This document shows positions 30,028 through 39,599 of a stretch of 50,457 nt of DNA, piece after piece (within the stretch, counting starts at the first letter, position 1; each line of letters opens with the position of its first letter). The stretch spans positions 1 through 50,457 of the forward strand of contig NZ_JAAABL010000028.1 of NCBI RefSeq assembly GCF_009900765.1, read 5' to 3'. Made by a program: the position numbers and the translations under genes. This DNA comes from Rhodovarius lipocyclicus (GTDB taxonomy: Bacteria > Pseudomonadota > Alphaproteobacteria > Acetobacterales > Acetobacteraceae). The notes below the pieces were generated by a model. The model was given only the letters and a program-made list of their open reading frames with translations, made no database searches and had not been told where the DNA came from.

Positions 30028-30085
30028 GGCAGCTTCCTCCAGCGCGCCCCTATACCCACGGGAATCCGGACGCGATACTGAACCC

Positions 30086-31336
30086 ATGCAGACCAACCAG
30101 CGTATCGACGGTATCCGGCTGTGGGACAGCCTGATGGCCATGGCCCGGATCGGCGCCACCCCCAAGGGCGGCGTGAAGCGCCTGACCCTGACCGAGGTGG
30201 ACAAGCGCGGCCGCGACCAGTTCCGCCAATGGTGCGAGGCGCTGGGCCTGACCGTGCGCGTGGACGCCATCGGCAACATGTTCGCCCGGCGCGAGGGCCG
30301 GGACCCCACCCGCCTGCCGGTGCTGCTGGGCTCGCACCTCGACAGCCAGCCCTCCGGCGGCAAGTTCGACGGGGCGCTGGGCGTGATCGCGGGGCTGGAG
30401 GTGATGCGCACCCTGCATGACCTGAACATCACGACCGAGGCGCCCATCGAGCTGGTGAACTGGACCGATGAGGAAGGCAGCCGCTTCGGCCATTCCCTGA
30501 TGGGCAGCGGCGCCTGGTCCGGCATCTACACCCTCGACAAGCTGTATAATCTGAAGGACCCCGACGGCGTGCGCGTCGAGGACGCGCTGGACGCCATCGG
30601 CTATCGCGGCCCGCACCCCGCCGCCCCCTTCCCGGCGGATGCCTATTTCGAGCTGCATATCGAGCAGGGCCCGATCCTGGAGCGCGAGGAAAAGCCCATC
30701 GGCATCGTCACCGGCGCCCAGGCGATGATCTGGTACGATGCCCGGGTGGTGGGCCAGGACGCCCATGCGGGCACCACCCCGCCCTCCGCCCGCCGCGACG
30801 CGCTGGTGGCCGCCGCCCGGGTGGTGGATCTGGTGGACCGGCTGATGCGCGAACGCGGCGAGGATGGCCGTGGCACGGTGGGCTACATGCAGGTGCTGCC
30901 CAACAGCCGCAACGTGGTGCCCGGCGAGGTGCGCTTCAGCGTCGAATTCCGCCACCCCGCCGATGCGCGGATCGCCGGGCTGGGCGAGAGCTTCCCCGCC
31001 GAGGCCCAGGCCCTGGTCGCCGCCACCGGCTGCAAGCTGGAGTTGACGGAGCTGTTCCGCCTGCCGGCCCAGCCCTTCGATGCCGGCTGCGTGGACCTGG
31101 TCCGCCAGGCCGCCGCCCGCCTCGGCCTGCCCGCGCGCGAGATCGTGAGCGGCGCGGGCCATGACGCCTGCTACGTCGCCCGGCATGTCCCAACGGCCAT
31201 GATCTTCACCCCCTGCAAGGACGGTCTTTCCCATAATGAGGAGGAAAGCATCGAGCCGCATGAGGCCGAATCTGGCTGCCAGGTGCTGTTCGAGGCCGTT
31301 CTGGCCCGGGCGAACCGGGCTCTGTCAGCCGGTTAA
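30086..31336 (+). CDS. M20-family amidase/hydrolase (N-carbamoyl-L-amino-acid hydrolase / allantoate amidohydrolase type)
   Basis: The 416-residue metal-dependent enzyme has the binuclear zinc signatures GSHLDSQPSGGKFDGALGV, NWTDEEGSRF and ELHIEQGPILE, and the dimerisation domain with GQDAHAGTTPPSARRDAL. The family removes N-carbamoyl groups from ureido compounds (hydantoin-derived amino acids, beta-ureidopropionate, allantoate). Exact substrate is not readable. The ring-opening amidohydrolase upstream also makes ureido-type products, so a joint role in heterocycle nitrogen use is possible. ATG at 30086 (MQTNQRIDGIRL) is used. Confidence 0.88.
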   Translation: MQTNQRIDGIRLWDSLMAMARIGATPKGGVKRLTLTEVDKRGRDQFRQWCEALGLTVRVDAIGNMFARREGRDPTRLPVLLGSHLDSQPSGGKFDGALGVIAGLEVMRTLHDLNITTEAPIELVNWTDEEGSRFGHSLMGSGAWSGIYTLDKLYNLKDPDGVRVEDALDAIGYRGPHPAAPFPADAYFELHIEQGPILEREEKPIGIVTGAQAMIWYDARVVGQDAHAGTTPPSARRDALVAAARVVDLVDRLMRERGEDGRGTVGYMQVLPNSRNVVPGEVRFSVEFRHPADARIAGLGESFPAEAQALVAATGCKLELTELFRLPAQPFDAGCVDLVRQAAARLGLPAREIVSGAGHDACYVARHVPTAMIFTPCKDGLSHNEEESIEPHEAESGCQVLFEAVLARANRALSAG

Positions 31337-31417
31337 CGCCCTGTCACGCGCCCCCCGGTTGGGTTCTGTAACCGATCGGTCTATATTCCCGGCCTTGCAT
31401 TGAGCGGGGCGCCAGAA

Positions 31418-31663
31418 ATGCCGGCAGAAAAGGTCGCCGAAAGGACCGTGGACAGCCTGAGTTTCGAGGAAGCCCTGGCGGAGCTCGAAACAATCGTGCG
31501 CGGGCTGGAATCGGGCAAGGGCGACCTGGCCCGGGCCATTGCCGATTACGAGCGCGGCGCCCTGCTGCGCCGCCATTGCGAGGCCCGGCTGGCCGAGGCC
31601 GAGGCCAAGGTGCAGGCGATTGTCGAGGGGCCCAACGGCCCCGTGCTGAGGAATGTGGAATAG
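31418..31663 (+). CDS. xseB: Exodeoxyribonuclease VII small subunit
   Basis: The product (81 residues from ATG; 87 from a TTG at 31400) has the XseB pattern LSFEEALAELETIVRGLESG followed by LARAIADYERGALLRRHCEA. It associates with XseA to degrade single-stranded DNA. It ends 6 bases before ispA and begins the xseB-ispA-dxs-tlyA cluster, a very common order in Alphaproteobacteria. xseA is not in the window. Confidence 0.93.
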   Translation: MPAEKVAERTVDSLSFEEALAELETIVRGLESGKGDLARAIADYERGALLRRHCEARLAEAEAKVQAIVEGPNGPVLRNVE

Positions 31664-31669
31664 GCTGCG

Positions 31670-32584
31670 ATGAGCATCACAATGACGGACGGCGCCACCC
31701 TGACGGCAGCTCTCTCCGCCTCGGCCGCCGAGCTGGAGCGGGCGCTGGACCAGTTGCTGCCCCCCAATGAGGGCGCGGAGGCCCGGCTGTTCGATTCCAT
31801 GCGCTATTCCGCCATGGGCGGCGGCAAGCGCATGCGGGCCTTCCTGGTGCTGGAAGGGGCGAGGCAGTTCAATGTCTCCCGCACTTCCGCCCTGCGGGTG
31901 GCGGCGGCCATCGAGATGATCCACGCCTATTCGCTGGTGCATGACGACCTGCCCGCGATGGACAACGACGATCTGCGGCGCGGCAAGCCCACCAACCACA
32001 AGGCCTTCGACGAGGCGACCGCCATCCTGGCGGGCGACGCGCTGCAATGCCACGCCTTCACCGTGCTGGCGGAGGAGGAGACCCACCCCGACCCCGCCGT
32101 GCGGATCGAGCTGGTGCGCGCCATCTCCCGCGCCGCGGGGCCTCGGGGCATGTGCGGCGGCCAGATGCTGGACATGATGGCCGAGCAGGCCACGGCGGCG
32201 CTGGATGAATCGGCCATCGGCCGCTTGCAGCTGCTCAAGACCGGCAAGCTGATCGAGGTCTCGGCCGAGGCCGGGGCCATTCTGGGCAAGGCCGCCCAGC
32301 AGCAGCGCGCGGCACTCGCGGCCTATGGCCGCGATGTCGGCGCCGCCTTCCAGATCGCGGACGATGTGCTGGATGCCACCGTCTCGGCCGAGGAAGCGGG
32401 CAAGGCCACCGGCAAGGATGCCGGCGCCGGCAAGGCCACGCTGGTCGGCCTGCTGGGGCTGGAACGGGCCCGGCTGCAATCGGAACGCTTGGTCGCCCAG
32501 GCCAAGTCCCACCTTGAAGGGTTCGGGGAGCGCGCCGATCTGCTGCGGGCACTTGCCGACTACACGATCGCGCGGAGAAGCTGA
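31670..32584 (+). CDS. ispA: Farnesyl/geranyl diphosphate synthase (polyprenyl synthetase)
   Basis: The 304-residue enzyme condenses isopentenyl diphosphate with allylic diphosphates. [13 protein letters not shown], the first Asp-rich motif in [20 protein letters not shown], the Gly-Gln motif [24 protein letters not shown] and the second Asp-rich motif [11 protein letters not shown] are all present. It sits in an operon with dxs, which makes the precursor, with a one-base gap between the two genes. Confidence 0.96.
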   Translation: MSITMTDGATLTAALSASAAELERALDQLLPPNEGAEARLFDSMRYSAMGGGKRMRAFLVLEGARQFNVSRTSALRVAAAIEMIHAYSLVHDDLPAMDNDDLRRGKPTNHKAFDEATAILAGDALQCHAFTVLAEEETHPDPAVRIELVRAISRAAGPRGMCGGQMLDMMAEQATAALDESAIGRLQLLKTGKLIEVSAEAGAILGKAAQQQRAALAAYGRDVGAAFQIADDVLDATVSAEEAGKATGKDAGAGKATLVGLLGLERARLQSERLVAQAKSHLEGFGERADLLRALADYTIARRS

Positions 32585-32585
32585 C

Positions 32586-34502
32586 ATGGACCGCCCCGAA
32601 ACGCCGCTGCTGGACCGGGTGCGCGTGCCCGCCGACATGAAGAACTTCTCGAACGAGCAACTCCGCCAATTGGCGGATGAGCTGCGGTCCGAGACCATTT
32701 CCACCGTCTCCACCACCGGCGGCCATCTCGGCAGCTCGCTGGGCGTGGTGGAACTGACGGTGGCCATCCATGCCGTGTTCGACACGCCCGATGACCGCCT
32801 GATCTGGGACGTGGGCCACCAGTGCTACCCGCACAAGATCCTGACCGGCCGGCGCGACCGCATCCGCACGCTGCGCCAGGGCGGGGGGCTCTCGGGCTTC
32901 ACCAAGCGCAGCGAGAGCGAATACGACCCGTTCGGCGCGGCGCATTCCTCCACCTCGATCTCGGCGGGCCTGGGCATGGCCGTGGCCAGCGACCTGAAGG
33001 GCGACGACCGGCATGTGATCGCGGTGATCGGCGATGGCTCGATGTCCGCCGGCATGGCCTATGAGGCGATGAACAATGCGGGGGCGCTGCGCTCCAAGCT
33101 GATCGTCATCCTCAACGACAACGACATGTCGATCGCGCCGCCCGTGGGCGCGATGAGCGCCTATCTGAGCCGCACCATCTCCTCCCGCCCGTTCCTGTCG
33201 GTGCGGGAGTTCATGTCCAAGATGGCCAAGAACTTCCCCGCGCCGCTGGAGCGCGCGGCGCGCCGCGCCGACGAATACGCGCGCGGCCTGCTGACTGGCG
33301 GCACGCTGTTCGAGGAAATGGGCTTCTACTATGTGGGCCCGGTGGACGGTCACAACCTGGACCATCTGCTGCCCGTGCTGCGCAATCTGCGCGACAGCCA
33401 GCATCCCGGCCCCTTCCTGCTGCATGCCGTCACGCAGAAGGGCAAGGGCTATGCCCCCGCCGAGGCCGCCGGCGACAAGTATCACGGCGTGCAGAAGTTC
33501 GACGTGGTGACCGGCGTGCAGCAGAAGGCCCCCCCGGGCCCGCCGCAATACACCAAGGTGTTCGCGCAGGCGCTGATCGCCGAGGCCGAGGCCGACGACC
33601 GCATCGTGGCGGTGAACGCCGCCATGCCCTCCGGCACGGGCCTGGATGCCTTCGCCAAGAAGTTCCCGACCCGCTGCTTCGATGTGGGCATCGCGGAGCA
33701 GCACGCCGTCACCTTCGCCGCCGGCATGGCGACGGAGGGGCTGAAGCCCTTCTGCGCGATCTATTCCACCTTCCTGCAGCGCGGCTATGACCAGGTGGTG
33801 CATGACGTGGCGCTGCAGCACCTGCCGGTGCGCTTCGGCATGGACCGCGCCGGGCTGGTGGGCGCTGATGGCGCCACCCATGCGGGCTCCTACGACATCG
33901 CCTTCCTGGGCTGCCTGCCGGGCTTCGTGCTGATGGCGGCGTCCGACGAGGCGGAGCTGGCCCATATGGTTGCCACCATGGCGGCCTATGATGCCGGCCC
34001 CTCCGGCGTGCGCTATCCGCGCGGTGAGGGCTTCGGCCTGGTGCCCGTGCCCGCGCGTGGCGAGGTGCTGGAGATCGGCCGCGGCCGCATCATCCGGGAG
34101 GGCAGCAAGATCGCCATCCTCAGCTATGGCACGCGCCTGCAGGAATGCCTGAAGGCCGCCGATGAGCTGGGGAATTTCGGCCTGTCCACCACCGTGGCCG
34201 ATGCGCGCTTCGCGAAGCCGCTGGACACCGCGCTGATCGAGCGCCTGGCGCGTGAGCACGAGGTGCTGATCACCATCGAGGAAGGCAGCGTGAACGGCTT
34301 CGGCGGGCTGGTGATGCACCATCTGGCGACGCACGGCCTGCTGGACCGTGGCCTGAAGCTGCGGCCGATGACGCTGCCGGACTTCTACATCGACCATGAT
34401 TCGCCGAAGAAGCAGTACGATGTGGCGCGGCTGAACGCCCCGCAGATCGTGGAAACCGCCCTGGCGGCCCTTGGTCAGGAAGCGTTGAAGGCGCGTGCCT
34501 AA
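32586..34502 (+). CDS. dxs: 1-deoxy-D-xylulose-5-phosphate synthase
   Basis: The 638-residue thiamine-diphosphate enzyme joins pyruvate and glyceraldehyde 3-phosphate, the first step of the MEP isoprenoid pathway. [51 protein letters not shown] with ILNDNDMSI (TPP/Mg2+ motif), and [17 protein letters not shown] are diagnostic. The ATG at 32586 lies 1 base past the ispA stop. The stop overlaps the GTG start of tlyA by 8 bases. Confidence 0.98.
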   Translation: MDRPETPLLDRVRVPADMKNFSNEQLRQLADELRSETISTVSTTGGHLGSSLGVVELTVAIHAVFDTPDDRLIWDVGHQCYPHKILTGRRDRIRTLRQGGGLSGFTKRSESEYDPFGAAHSSTSISAGLGMAVASDLKGDDRHVIAVIGDGSMSAGMAYEAMNNAGALRSKLIVILNDNDMSIAPPVGAMSAYLSRTISSRPFLSVREFMSKMAKNFPAPLERAARRADEYARGLLTGGTLFEEMGFYYVGPVDGHNLDHLLPVLRNLRDSQHPGPFLLHAVTQKGKGYAPAEAAGDKYHGVQKFDVVTGVQQKAPPGPPQYTKVFAQALIAEAEADDRIVAVNAAMPSGTGLDAFAKKFPTRCFDVGIAEQHAVTFAAGMATEGLKPFCAIYSTFLQRGYDQVVHDVALQHLPVRFGMDRAGLVGADGATHAGSYDIAFLGCLPGFVLMAASDEAELAHMVATMAAYDAGPSGVRYPRGEGFGLVPVPARGEVLEIGRGRIIREGSKIAILSYGTRLQECLKAADELGNFGLSTTVADARFAKPLDTALIERLAREHEVLITIEEGSVNGFGGLVMHHLATHGLLDRGLKLRPMTLPDFYIDHDSPKKQYDVARLNAPQIVETALAALGQEALKARA

Positions 34503-35403
34503 GAGCCGGTCCGGAAAGGGTGGCGGGTCGGCCGGGCGGGTCTTTTCCGCCCCTGACACGCCGCCCTCCTTGCCGATGCAGCCAGCATCGGCCGCGTCGG
34601 TCGCGTCGGACGACGCGCCAGGGACGCAAAATCCCTCGCCCACCCTCAACCGCCCCCCTCCCCGGACCGGCTCCAAGATCCGCGTCGACCAGCTGCTGGT
34701 CGAGCGCGGGCTGGCCGAAAGCCGCACCCGCGCCCAGTCGCTGATCATGGCGGGCGTGGTGCTGTCCAACGGCCGCCGCATCGACAAGCCCGGCACCTCG
34801 GTGCCCGACGACACGCCGCTGGAGCTCAAGGGGCAGGACCACCCCTGGGTCTCGCGCGGCGGGCTGAAGCTGTCCCATGCCATCGCGCATTTCGGCTTCG
34901 ACCCCACGGGCCGGGTGTGCCTGGATGTCGGCGCCTCCACCGGCGGCTTCACCGATGTGCTGCTGCATCACGGTGCGGCGCGCGTCTATGCGGTGGATGT
35001 GGGGCACGGGCAGCTCGCCTGGAAGCTGCGCAACGACCCGCGCGTGGTGGTGAAGGAAAAGCTCAACGCCCGCCACATCACCACCGAGGACGTGCCCGAA
35101 CCCATCCAGGCCCTGGTCTGCGACGCCAGCTTCATCGGGCTGCGCACCGTGATCCAGGCGCCCGTGGCGCTGTGCGCGCCCGGCTGCTGGGCGGCGGTGC
35201 TGATCAAGCCGCAATTCGAGGTGGGGCCCAAGATCGCCCAGGGCGGCGTGGTGCGCGACCCGGCGGTGCATGAGCAGGTGTGCCAGGAGATGGCGGCGTG
35301 GTGGGCCACCCTGCCGGGCTGGCGGGTGCTGGGGGTTGAGGCCAGCCCGATCACGGGGCCTGAGGGCAACCGGGAGTTTCTGCTGGGGGCGGTGAAGGAA
35401 TAA
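34495..35403 (+). CDS. tlyA: TlyA-family rRNA (cytidine-2'-O)-methyltransferase
   Basis: The product (302 residues from GTG 34495) has an S4 RNA-binding domain ([20 protein letters not shown], about residues 62-120) and a SAM-binding domain with [20 protein letters not shown] and [15 protein letters not shown], then [12 protein letters not shown]. TlyA proteins 2'-O-methylate cytidines of 16S or 23S rRNA. The first ~60 residues are a Pro/Ser/Ala-rich extension not needed by the family; an ATG at 34576 would shorten it to about 33 residues. Last gene of the xseB-ispA-dxs-tlyA cluster. Confidence 0.93.
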   Translation: MPKSRSGKGGGSAGRVFSAPDTPPSLPMQPASAASVASDDAPGTQNPSPTLNRPPPRTGSKIRVDQLLVERGLAESRTRAQSLIMAGVVLSNGRRIDKPGTSVPDDTPLELKGQDHPWVSRGGLKLSHAIAHFGFDPTGRVCLDVGASTGGFTDVLLHHGAARVYAVDVGHGQLAWKLRNDPRVVVKEKLNARHITTEDVPEPIQALVCDASFIGLRTVIQAPVALCAPGCWAAVLIKPQFEVGPKIAQGGVVRDPAVHEQVCQEMAAWWATLPGWRVLGVEASPITGPEGNREFLLGAVKE

Positions 35404-35503
35404 GAATCTTCTTTTTCTGTAGAAAAAGAAGCAAAAAGACTTTTGAGAGTTCAGACAGAAAAATCATCAAAAGTTTTTTGGTTCTTTTTTTCAAAAAAGA
35501 ACA
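35404..35503. repeat. A+T-rich island of three consecutive hairpins
   Basis: In a G+C-rich window this 100-base gap is strikingly A+T-rich and consists of three inverted repeats: CTTCTTTTTC/GAAAAAGAAG (35408-35417 with 35422-35431, loop TGTA), ACTTTTGA/TCAAAAGT (35439-35446 with 35467-35474) and GTTCTTTTTT/AAAAAAGAAC (35481-35490 with 35493-35502). It lies between the tlyA stop and queG. The first hairpin could terminate the tlyA transcript. Similar hairpin-rich A+T islands are known to me as dispersed repeats in Acetobacteraceae genomes; that link is from memory. Confidence 0.8.
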
Positions 35504-35529
35504 TTCCTTCAGTCCGTTATGACAAGACC

Positions 35530-36564
35530 ATGCCCAAGCAAGCCATCACCGATCGCGCCCACGCGCTGGGCTTCGACGCCATCGGCTTCACCACCGCCAC
35601 CCTGCCGGCCGAGGCCCGCGCGCGCCTCGACGCCTTCCTGGCGGCTGGCGCCCACGGCGCCATGGGCTGGATGGAAAGCCGCGTGGAACAACGCGCCCAC
35701 CCCCAGGCCCTGTGGCCGGAAGCCGTCACCGTCATCTCTCTCGGCCTGAACTACGGGCCCGGGGAGGATCCGCTGGCCATCCTGGCGCACCGCCATCGCG
35801 GCGCCATCAGCGTCTATGCCCAGGGGCGCGACTACCACGATGTGGTGAAGAAGAAGCTGAAGGCGCTGGGGCAATGGATGGTCCATGCCTTCAAGGGCAG
35901 CGGGCTGAAGGTGTTCGTGGACACCGCCCCGGTGATGGAAAAGCCCCTGGCGGCGCAGGCGGGGCTCGGCTGGCAGGGCAAGCACACCAACCTGGTCAGC
36001 CGCACCCATGGCTCCTGGCTGTTCCTGGGCGAGATCTACACGACGCTCGCCATCCCGCCCGACGCGCCGGAGGGCGAGCATTGCGGCCGCTGCACCGCCT
36101 GCCTCACGGCCTGCCCCACCAACGCTTTCCCGGCCCCGTTCCGGCTGGATGCGCGGCGCTGCATCTCCTACCTGACCATCGAGCAGGCGGGGCCGATCCC
36201 GCAGGAATTCCGCGCCGCCATGGGCAACCGCATCTATGGCTGCGACGATTGCCTGGCGGTCTGCCCCTGGAACAAATTCGCGGCGCGCGCGCGGGAAGCG
36301 GAGTTGCACGCCCGCGAAACCGCGGCCAACCCGCCGCTGGCGGAACTGGCGGCGCTGGAGGACGCGACCTTCCGCGCCCGCTTCTCCGGCTCGCCCATCA
36401 AGCGCATCGGGGTGAACCGCTTCCTGCGCAATGTCATGATCGCCATCGGCAACAGCGGCGATCCCGCCTTGCGCGCGGCGGCGCAGGCGCATACCGAGGC
36501 AGCGGACCCCGTGCTGGCAGAGGCCGCGCGCTGGGCGGTGGAGAGGCTGGATGATGCGCGATGA
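35530..36564 (+). CDS. queG: Epoxyqueuosine reductase
   Basis: The 344-residue cytoplasmic enzyme carries out the last step of tRNA queuosine synthesis, reducing epoxyqueuosine with a cobalamin and two [4Fe-4S] clusters. Both cluster motifs are present: [16 protein letters not shown] near residue 192 and [13 protein letters not shown] near residue 238. [18 protein letters not shown] and [17 protein letters not shown] are family blocks. The start is ATG 35530 ([10 protein letters not shown]); a longer frame reaching into the hairpin island translates to Phe/Lys-rich sequence and is rejected. It overlaps queC by 14 bases. Confidence 0.97.
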   Translation: MPKQAITDRAHALGFDAIGFTTATLPAEARARLDAFLAAGAHGAMGWMESRVEQRAHPQALWPEAVTVISLGLNYGPGEDPLAILAHRHRGAISVYAQGRDYHDVVKKKLKALGQWMVHAFKGSGLKVFVDTAPVMEKPLAAQAGLGWQGKHTNLVSRTHGSWLFLGEIYTTLAIPPDAPEGEHCGRCTACLTACPTNAFPAPFRLDARRCISYLTIEQAGPIPQEFRAAMGNRIYGCDDCLAVCPWNKFAARAREAELHARETAANPPLAELAALEDATFRARFSGSPIKRIGVNRFLRNVMIAIGNSGDPALRAAAQAHTEAADPVLAEAARWAVERLDDAR

Positions 36565-37243
36565 CGGGGCTCTGGTGCTGCTTTCCGGCGGTCAGGACAG
36601 CGCCACCTGCCTGGCCTGGGCGCTGGACCGCTTCGGCCATGTGGAGACCCTCGGCTTCGACTATGGCCAGCGCCACCGGGTGGAGCTGGCCTGCCGGGAC
36701 ACGCTGCGCGCCGGCATGGCGGGGCCGCGCCTCGGCCCCGACCACACCCTGTCTATCCCGACCTTCGCCGAGATCGGCGGCACCGCCCTGACGGAGCAAG
36801 TCGAGATCGCGATGCGCGCCGACGGGCTGCCCAACACCTTCGTGCCCGGGCGCAACATCGTGTTCCTGACCTTCGCGGCGGCGCTGGCCACCAGGCGCGG
36901 CCTGAAGCACATCGTGGCCGGCATGTGCGAGACGGACTACTCCGGCTATCCCGATTGCCGCGACGACACCATCAAGGCGCTGCAGGCCACGCTGAACCTG
37001 GGCATGGCCACGCGGCTGGTGCTGCACACGCCCCTGATGTGGCGCGACAAGAAGCAGACCTGGGAGCTGGCGGAGGCGCTGGGCGGCGCGCCCCTGGTGG
37101 AACTCATCCGGCGGGAAAGCCATTCCTGCTACAAGGGCGAGCGCGGCGTGCTGCATGACTGGGGGTATGGCTGCGGCGCCTGCCCGGCCTGCGAGTTGCG
37201 CGAGAAGGGCTGGCGGGCCTATGCGGTCGGCCATGAGCACTGA
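36551..37243 (+). CDS. queC: 7-cyano-7-deazaguanine (preQ0) synthase
   Basis: The 230-residue enzyme converts 7-carboxy-7-deazaguanine and ammonia to preQ0 using ATP. The PP-loop [12 protein letters not shown] is near residues 10-21, [11 protein letters not shown] and [15 protein letters not shown] follow, and four C-terminal Cys (SCYKGE and [12 protein letters not shown]) bind zinc. It lies between queG and a precursor transporter, overlapping each neighbour by 11-14 bases, so the three form a queuosine operon. Confidence 0.97.
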   Translation: MMRDDGALVLLSGGQDSATCLAWALDRFGHVETLGFDYGQRHRVELACRDTLRAGMAGPRLGPDHTLSIPTFAEIGGTALTEQVEIAMRADGLPNTFVPGRNIVFLTFAAALATRRGLKHIVAGMCETDYSGYPDCRDDTIKALQATLNLGMATRLVLHTPLMWRDKKQTWELAEALGGAPLVELIRRESHSCYKGERGVLHDWGYGCGACPACELREKGWRAYAVGHEH

Positions 37244-37799
37244 CACGCAACGCCGCCGGGAAGGCTTCCTGTTCCTGCTGGGCTTCGCGCTCTGTATTCC
37301 CGCGGCGAACTGGCTGATCGGGCATGTGGGCACCTTCTGTGTGCCGCAGGGGCCCTGCCTGGTGCCGGTGGCGCCGGGCGTCACGGCGCCGTCGGGCGTG
37401 CTGATGATCGGCCTGGCGCTGGTGCTGCGGGACCTGGTGCAGCGGCGGCTGGGCCTGCCCTGGGCGGGGGTCGCGGTGCTGGCGGGGGCGGGGCTTTCGG
37501 CCTTCCTGGCGCCGCCCGCGCTGGTGCTGGCCTCCGCGCTGGCCTTCCTGTTCAGCGAGTTGGCGGATCTCGCCGTCTATACGCCCTTGCAGCGGCGCGG
37601 GCTGACCATCGCCGTGGCCGCCAGCGGCGTGGTGGGGCTGGTGGTGGACAGCCTGATCTTCCTCCACCTCGCCTTCGGCTCGCTCGCCTATCTGCCGGGG
37701 CAGGTGATCGGCAAGGCCTGGATGGTGCTGCTGGCGCTGCCGGTGGTGGCCTGGCTGCGCCGGCGGGATGAACGGCTGGGCCTGACGCCGCAAGCGTAA
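37233..37799 (+). CDS. Queuosine precursor transporter (VUT/YhhQ family)
   Basis: The 188-residue integral membrane protein has about five hydrophobic segments and the family block [20 protein letters not shown]. Members import preQ0, preQ1 or related bases. ATG at 37233 ([12 protein letters not shown]) overlaps queC by 11 bases; the longer frame upstream is a shadow of queC. PRK-type names for this family vary, but the que neighbours make the role clear. Confidence 0.88.
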   Translation: MSTDTQRRREGFLFLLGFALCIPAANWLIGHVGTFCVPQGPCLVPVAPGVTAPSGVLMIGLALVLRDLVQRRLGLPWAGVAVLAGAGLSAFLAPPALVLASALAFLFSELADLAVYTPLQRRGLTIAVAASGVVGLVVDSLIFLHLAFGSLAYLPGQVIGKAWMVLLALPVVAWLRRRDERLGLTPQA

Positions 37800-37804
37800 A
37801 TAGG

Positions 37805-38066
37805 CCACCCAGGGGGCTCCGCCCCCTGGACCCCCGCCAGGACCGTAGCGGCCCTGGACCCCGAGCCGTTGGCGCTGACCTTGGAACGTCATATCTAATT
37901 GATATTTATAATATAATTGACGCCACACCTGTCAGGATCGGCGCCAATCTGATGGGTTCCAAGGGCCTTTCGGCCCCCTGGGGTGTGGGGCTTCGCCCCA
38001 CGGCTTGGGGCGGGGAGCCGAGGGGCAGAGCCCCTCGGTGGGGGTCCGGGGGCGAAGCCCCCGCCC
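37805..38066 (+). repeat. Palindromic intergenic repeat, copy 3, with A+T-rich core
   Basis: This 270-base gene-free gap is a chain of stems. CAGGGGGC/GCCCCCTG is followed by CCAGGACC/GGCCCTGG (24 bases exactly matching copy 1 in reverse). Then comes an A+T-rich core bounded by TTGGCGC (37869-37875) and GCGCCAA (37941-37947) with ATTGATATTTATAAT inside, then 37953-37975 (identical to copies 2 and 4), and 38011-38045 (35 bases identical to copy 4). Non-coding. The stems may end transcription of the que operon and, from the other side, of the LLM oxidoreductase gene. Confidence 0.85.
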
Positions 38067-38069
38067 GCC

Positions 38070-39392
38070 TCACCCGAAGAACTGGTTCGCCGGCCTCGGC
38101 AACCCCAGATGGTCCCGCAAGGTGGTGCCCTCGTATTCCGTCCGGAACAGCCCGCGCCGCTGCAGTTCCGGCACCACCTGGTCGCAGAATTCCTCCAGCC
38201 CCGCCGGCACGTTCGGGAACATGATGTTGAACCCGTCCGAGGCGCGGGTCTCCAGCCATTCCTGCATCTCGTCCGCGATGCTGGCGGGCGTGCCGACGAA
38301 GGCGTTGCCCGAATAGCCGCCCAGCCGCTGGGCCAGCTGGCGCACCGTCAGCCCCTCGCGCTCGGCGATGCGGATGGCGCGCTCACGCCCGCTCTTGCTG
38401 CTTTCGGTCTCGGGCACGGGCGGCAGCGGGGCGTCGGGGTCGAAGGCGCGCGCATCCAGCCCCAGCGCCACGGACAGCGCGCCGATCGCGCTTTCGTAAT
38501 GCACCAGGCTGTCCAGCTTCGCGCGCTTGGCGCGGGCTTCCGCGATGGTCTCGCCCACCACCACCAGCGCGCCGGGCAGGATCTTAATGTGATCCGGGTT
38601 GCGGCCGAGGGCCGCCGCCCTGCCCTTCACATCGGCGTAGAAGGCGCGGCTGTCCTCGATCAGCCCGCCGGCGGCGAAGATCATCTCGGCGGTCTCGGCC
38701 CCCAGTTGCCGCCCGGCGTCGGAGGCACCGGCCTGCACGATCACAGGCCAGCCCTGCACGGGGCGGGCCACGTTCAGCGGGCCGCGCACGGACAGTTCCT
38801 CCCCCACATGGTTCAGCACATGCATGCGGTCGGGGTCCCAGAAGATCCCGCTCTCCTGGTCGCGGATGAAGGCATCGTCGGCGAAGCTGTCCCACAAGCC
38901 GGTGACGACATCGTAGAATTCGCGGGCGCGCTTGTAGCGCTCGCCATGGGCCATGTGGGCGTCATGGCCGAAATTCAGCGCGGCGTCGGGGTTGGCGGTG
39001 GTCACCAGGTTCCAGCCCGCCCGCCCGTTGGAGATATGGTCCAGCGAGGCGAATTTCCGCGCGACGTGATAGGCATCGTTATAGGTGGTGGAGGCGGTGG
39101 CGATCAGGCCGATGCGCTCCGTCACGGCGGCGAGTGCCGGTAGCAGCGTCAGCGGGTCGAAGCTGGTGACGGTGTGGCTGCGGCGCAGCGCCTCGATGGA
39201 CATGTTCAGCAGCGCCAGGTGGTCGGCCATGAAGAAGGCGTCGAACTTCGCCGCCTCCAGCCGCTGGATCAGGGTCTTCAGGCGGGAGAAGTTGAAGTTC
39301 GCATCCGCCCAGGCCCCCGGCCAGCGCCAGGAACCGGTGTGGATGGTGACCGGGCGCATGAAGGCGCCAAGGTGGAGCTGGCGTTGCGCCAT
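38070..39392 (-). CDS. LLM-class flavin-dependent monooxygenase (NtaA/SnaA/DszA/SoxA type)
   Basis: The 440-residue protein is a two-component flavin monooxygenase large subunit. Family blocks are FMADHLALLN near residue 55, LTLLPALAAVTERIGLIATA, LDHISNGRAGWNLVTTANPD, and VIVQAGASDAGRQLGAETAE. It would use FMNH2 from a separate reductase to oxidise a small substrate; relatives act on nitrilotriacetate, sulfones or alkanesulfonates. No flavin reductase is adjacent. Start ATG 39392 (MAQRQLHLGAF). The leader contains a long imperfect stem-loop. Confidence 0.93.
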   Translation of the reverse strand: MAQRQLHLGAFMRPVTIHTGSWRWPGAWADANFNFSRLKTLIQRLEAAKFDAFFMADHLALLNMSIEALRRSHTVTSFDPLTLLPALAAVTERIGLIATASTTYNDAYHVARKFASLDHISNGRAGWNLVTTANPDAALNFGHDAHMAHGERYKRAREFYDVVTGLWDSFADDAFIRDQESGIFWDPDRMHVLNHVGEELSVRGPLNVARPVQGWPVIVQAGASDAGRQLGAETAEMIFAAGGLIEDSRAFYADVKGRAAALGRNPDHIKILPGALVVVGETIAEARAKRAKLDSLVHYESAIGALSVALGLDARAFDPDAPLPPVPETESSKSGRERAIRIAEREGLTVRQLAQRLGGYSGNAFVGTPASIADEMQEWLETRASDGFNIMFPNVPAGLEEFCDQVVPELQRRGLFRTEYEGTTLRDHLGLPRPANQFFG

Positions 39393-39402
39393 GCGGGGTG
39401 TC

Positions 39403-39473
39403 CTGTTGCATCGGGGCGCTGGCGCCGCCGGCTGTTGCGGTATGGCGGCGGCGCCGCCGGGTCGATGCAGCAG
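39403..39473 (-). other. Large stem-loop in the leader of the LLM oxidoreductase gene
   Basis: CTGTTGCATCG (39403-39413) and CGATGCAGCAG (39463-39473) are complementary at ten of eleven positions, and the bases between are rich in GGCGCC/GGCGGC words that can pair further. It would sit 11 to 81 bases ahead of the ATG in the mRNA. It matches no riboswitch class I know; it may be a translational control element or a chance palindrome in G+C-rich DNA. Confidence 0.35.
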
Positions 39474-39599
39474 ATGGTTTCGATCCCGCAAGGCAAAAGG
39501 GGCAAATCAACCCAAATCGGCAAATAGCGCCGTGGATTAACTCACCCCCTGTGAGCCCTGCTCACAGCCCCGCTCAGGCCCCCACTCGGGCCGGGCCGA

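Noticed and set aside
35443-35529. 29-residue extension of QueG
   Set aside because: It translates the A+T hairpin island (Phe/Lys/Ser-rich) and is absent from the family; [10 protein letters not shown] is the natural start.
39393-39540. SAM- or other known riboswitch ahead of the LLM monooxygenase
   Set aside because: A stem is present but none of the conserved blocks of SAM-I, SAM-II/V, SAH or cobalamin classes could be matched by eye; kept only as an unexplained stem-loop.
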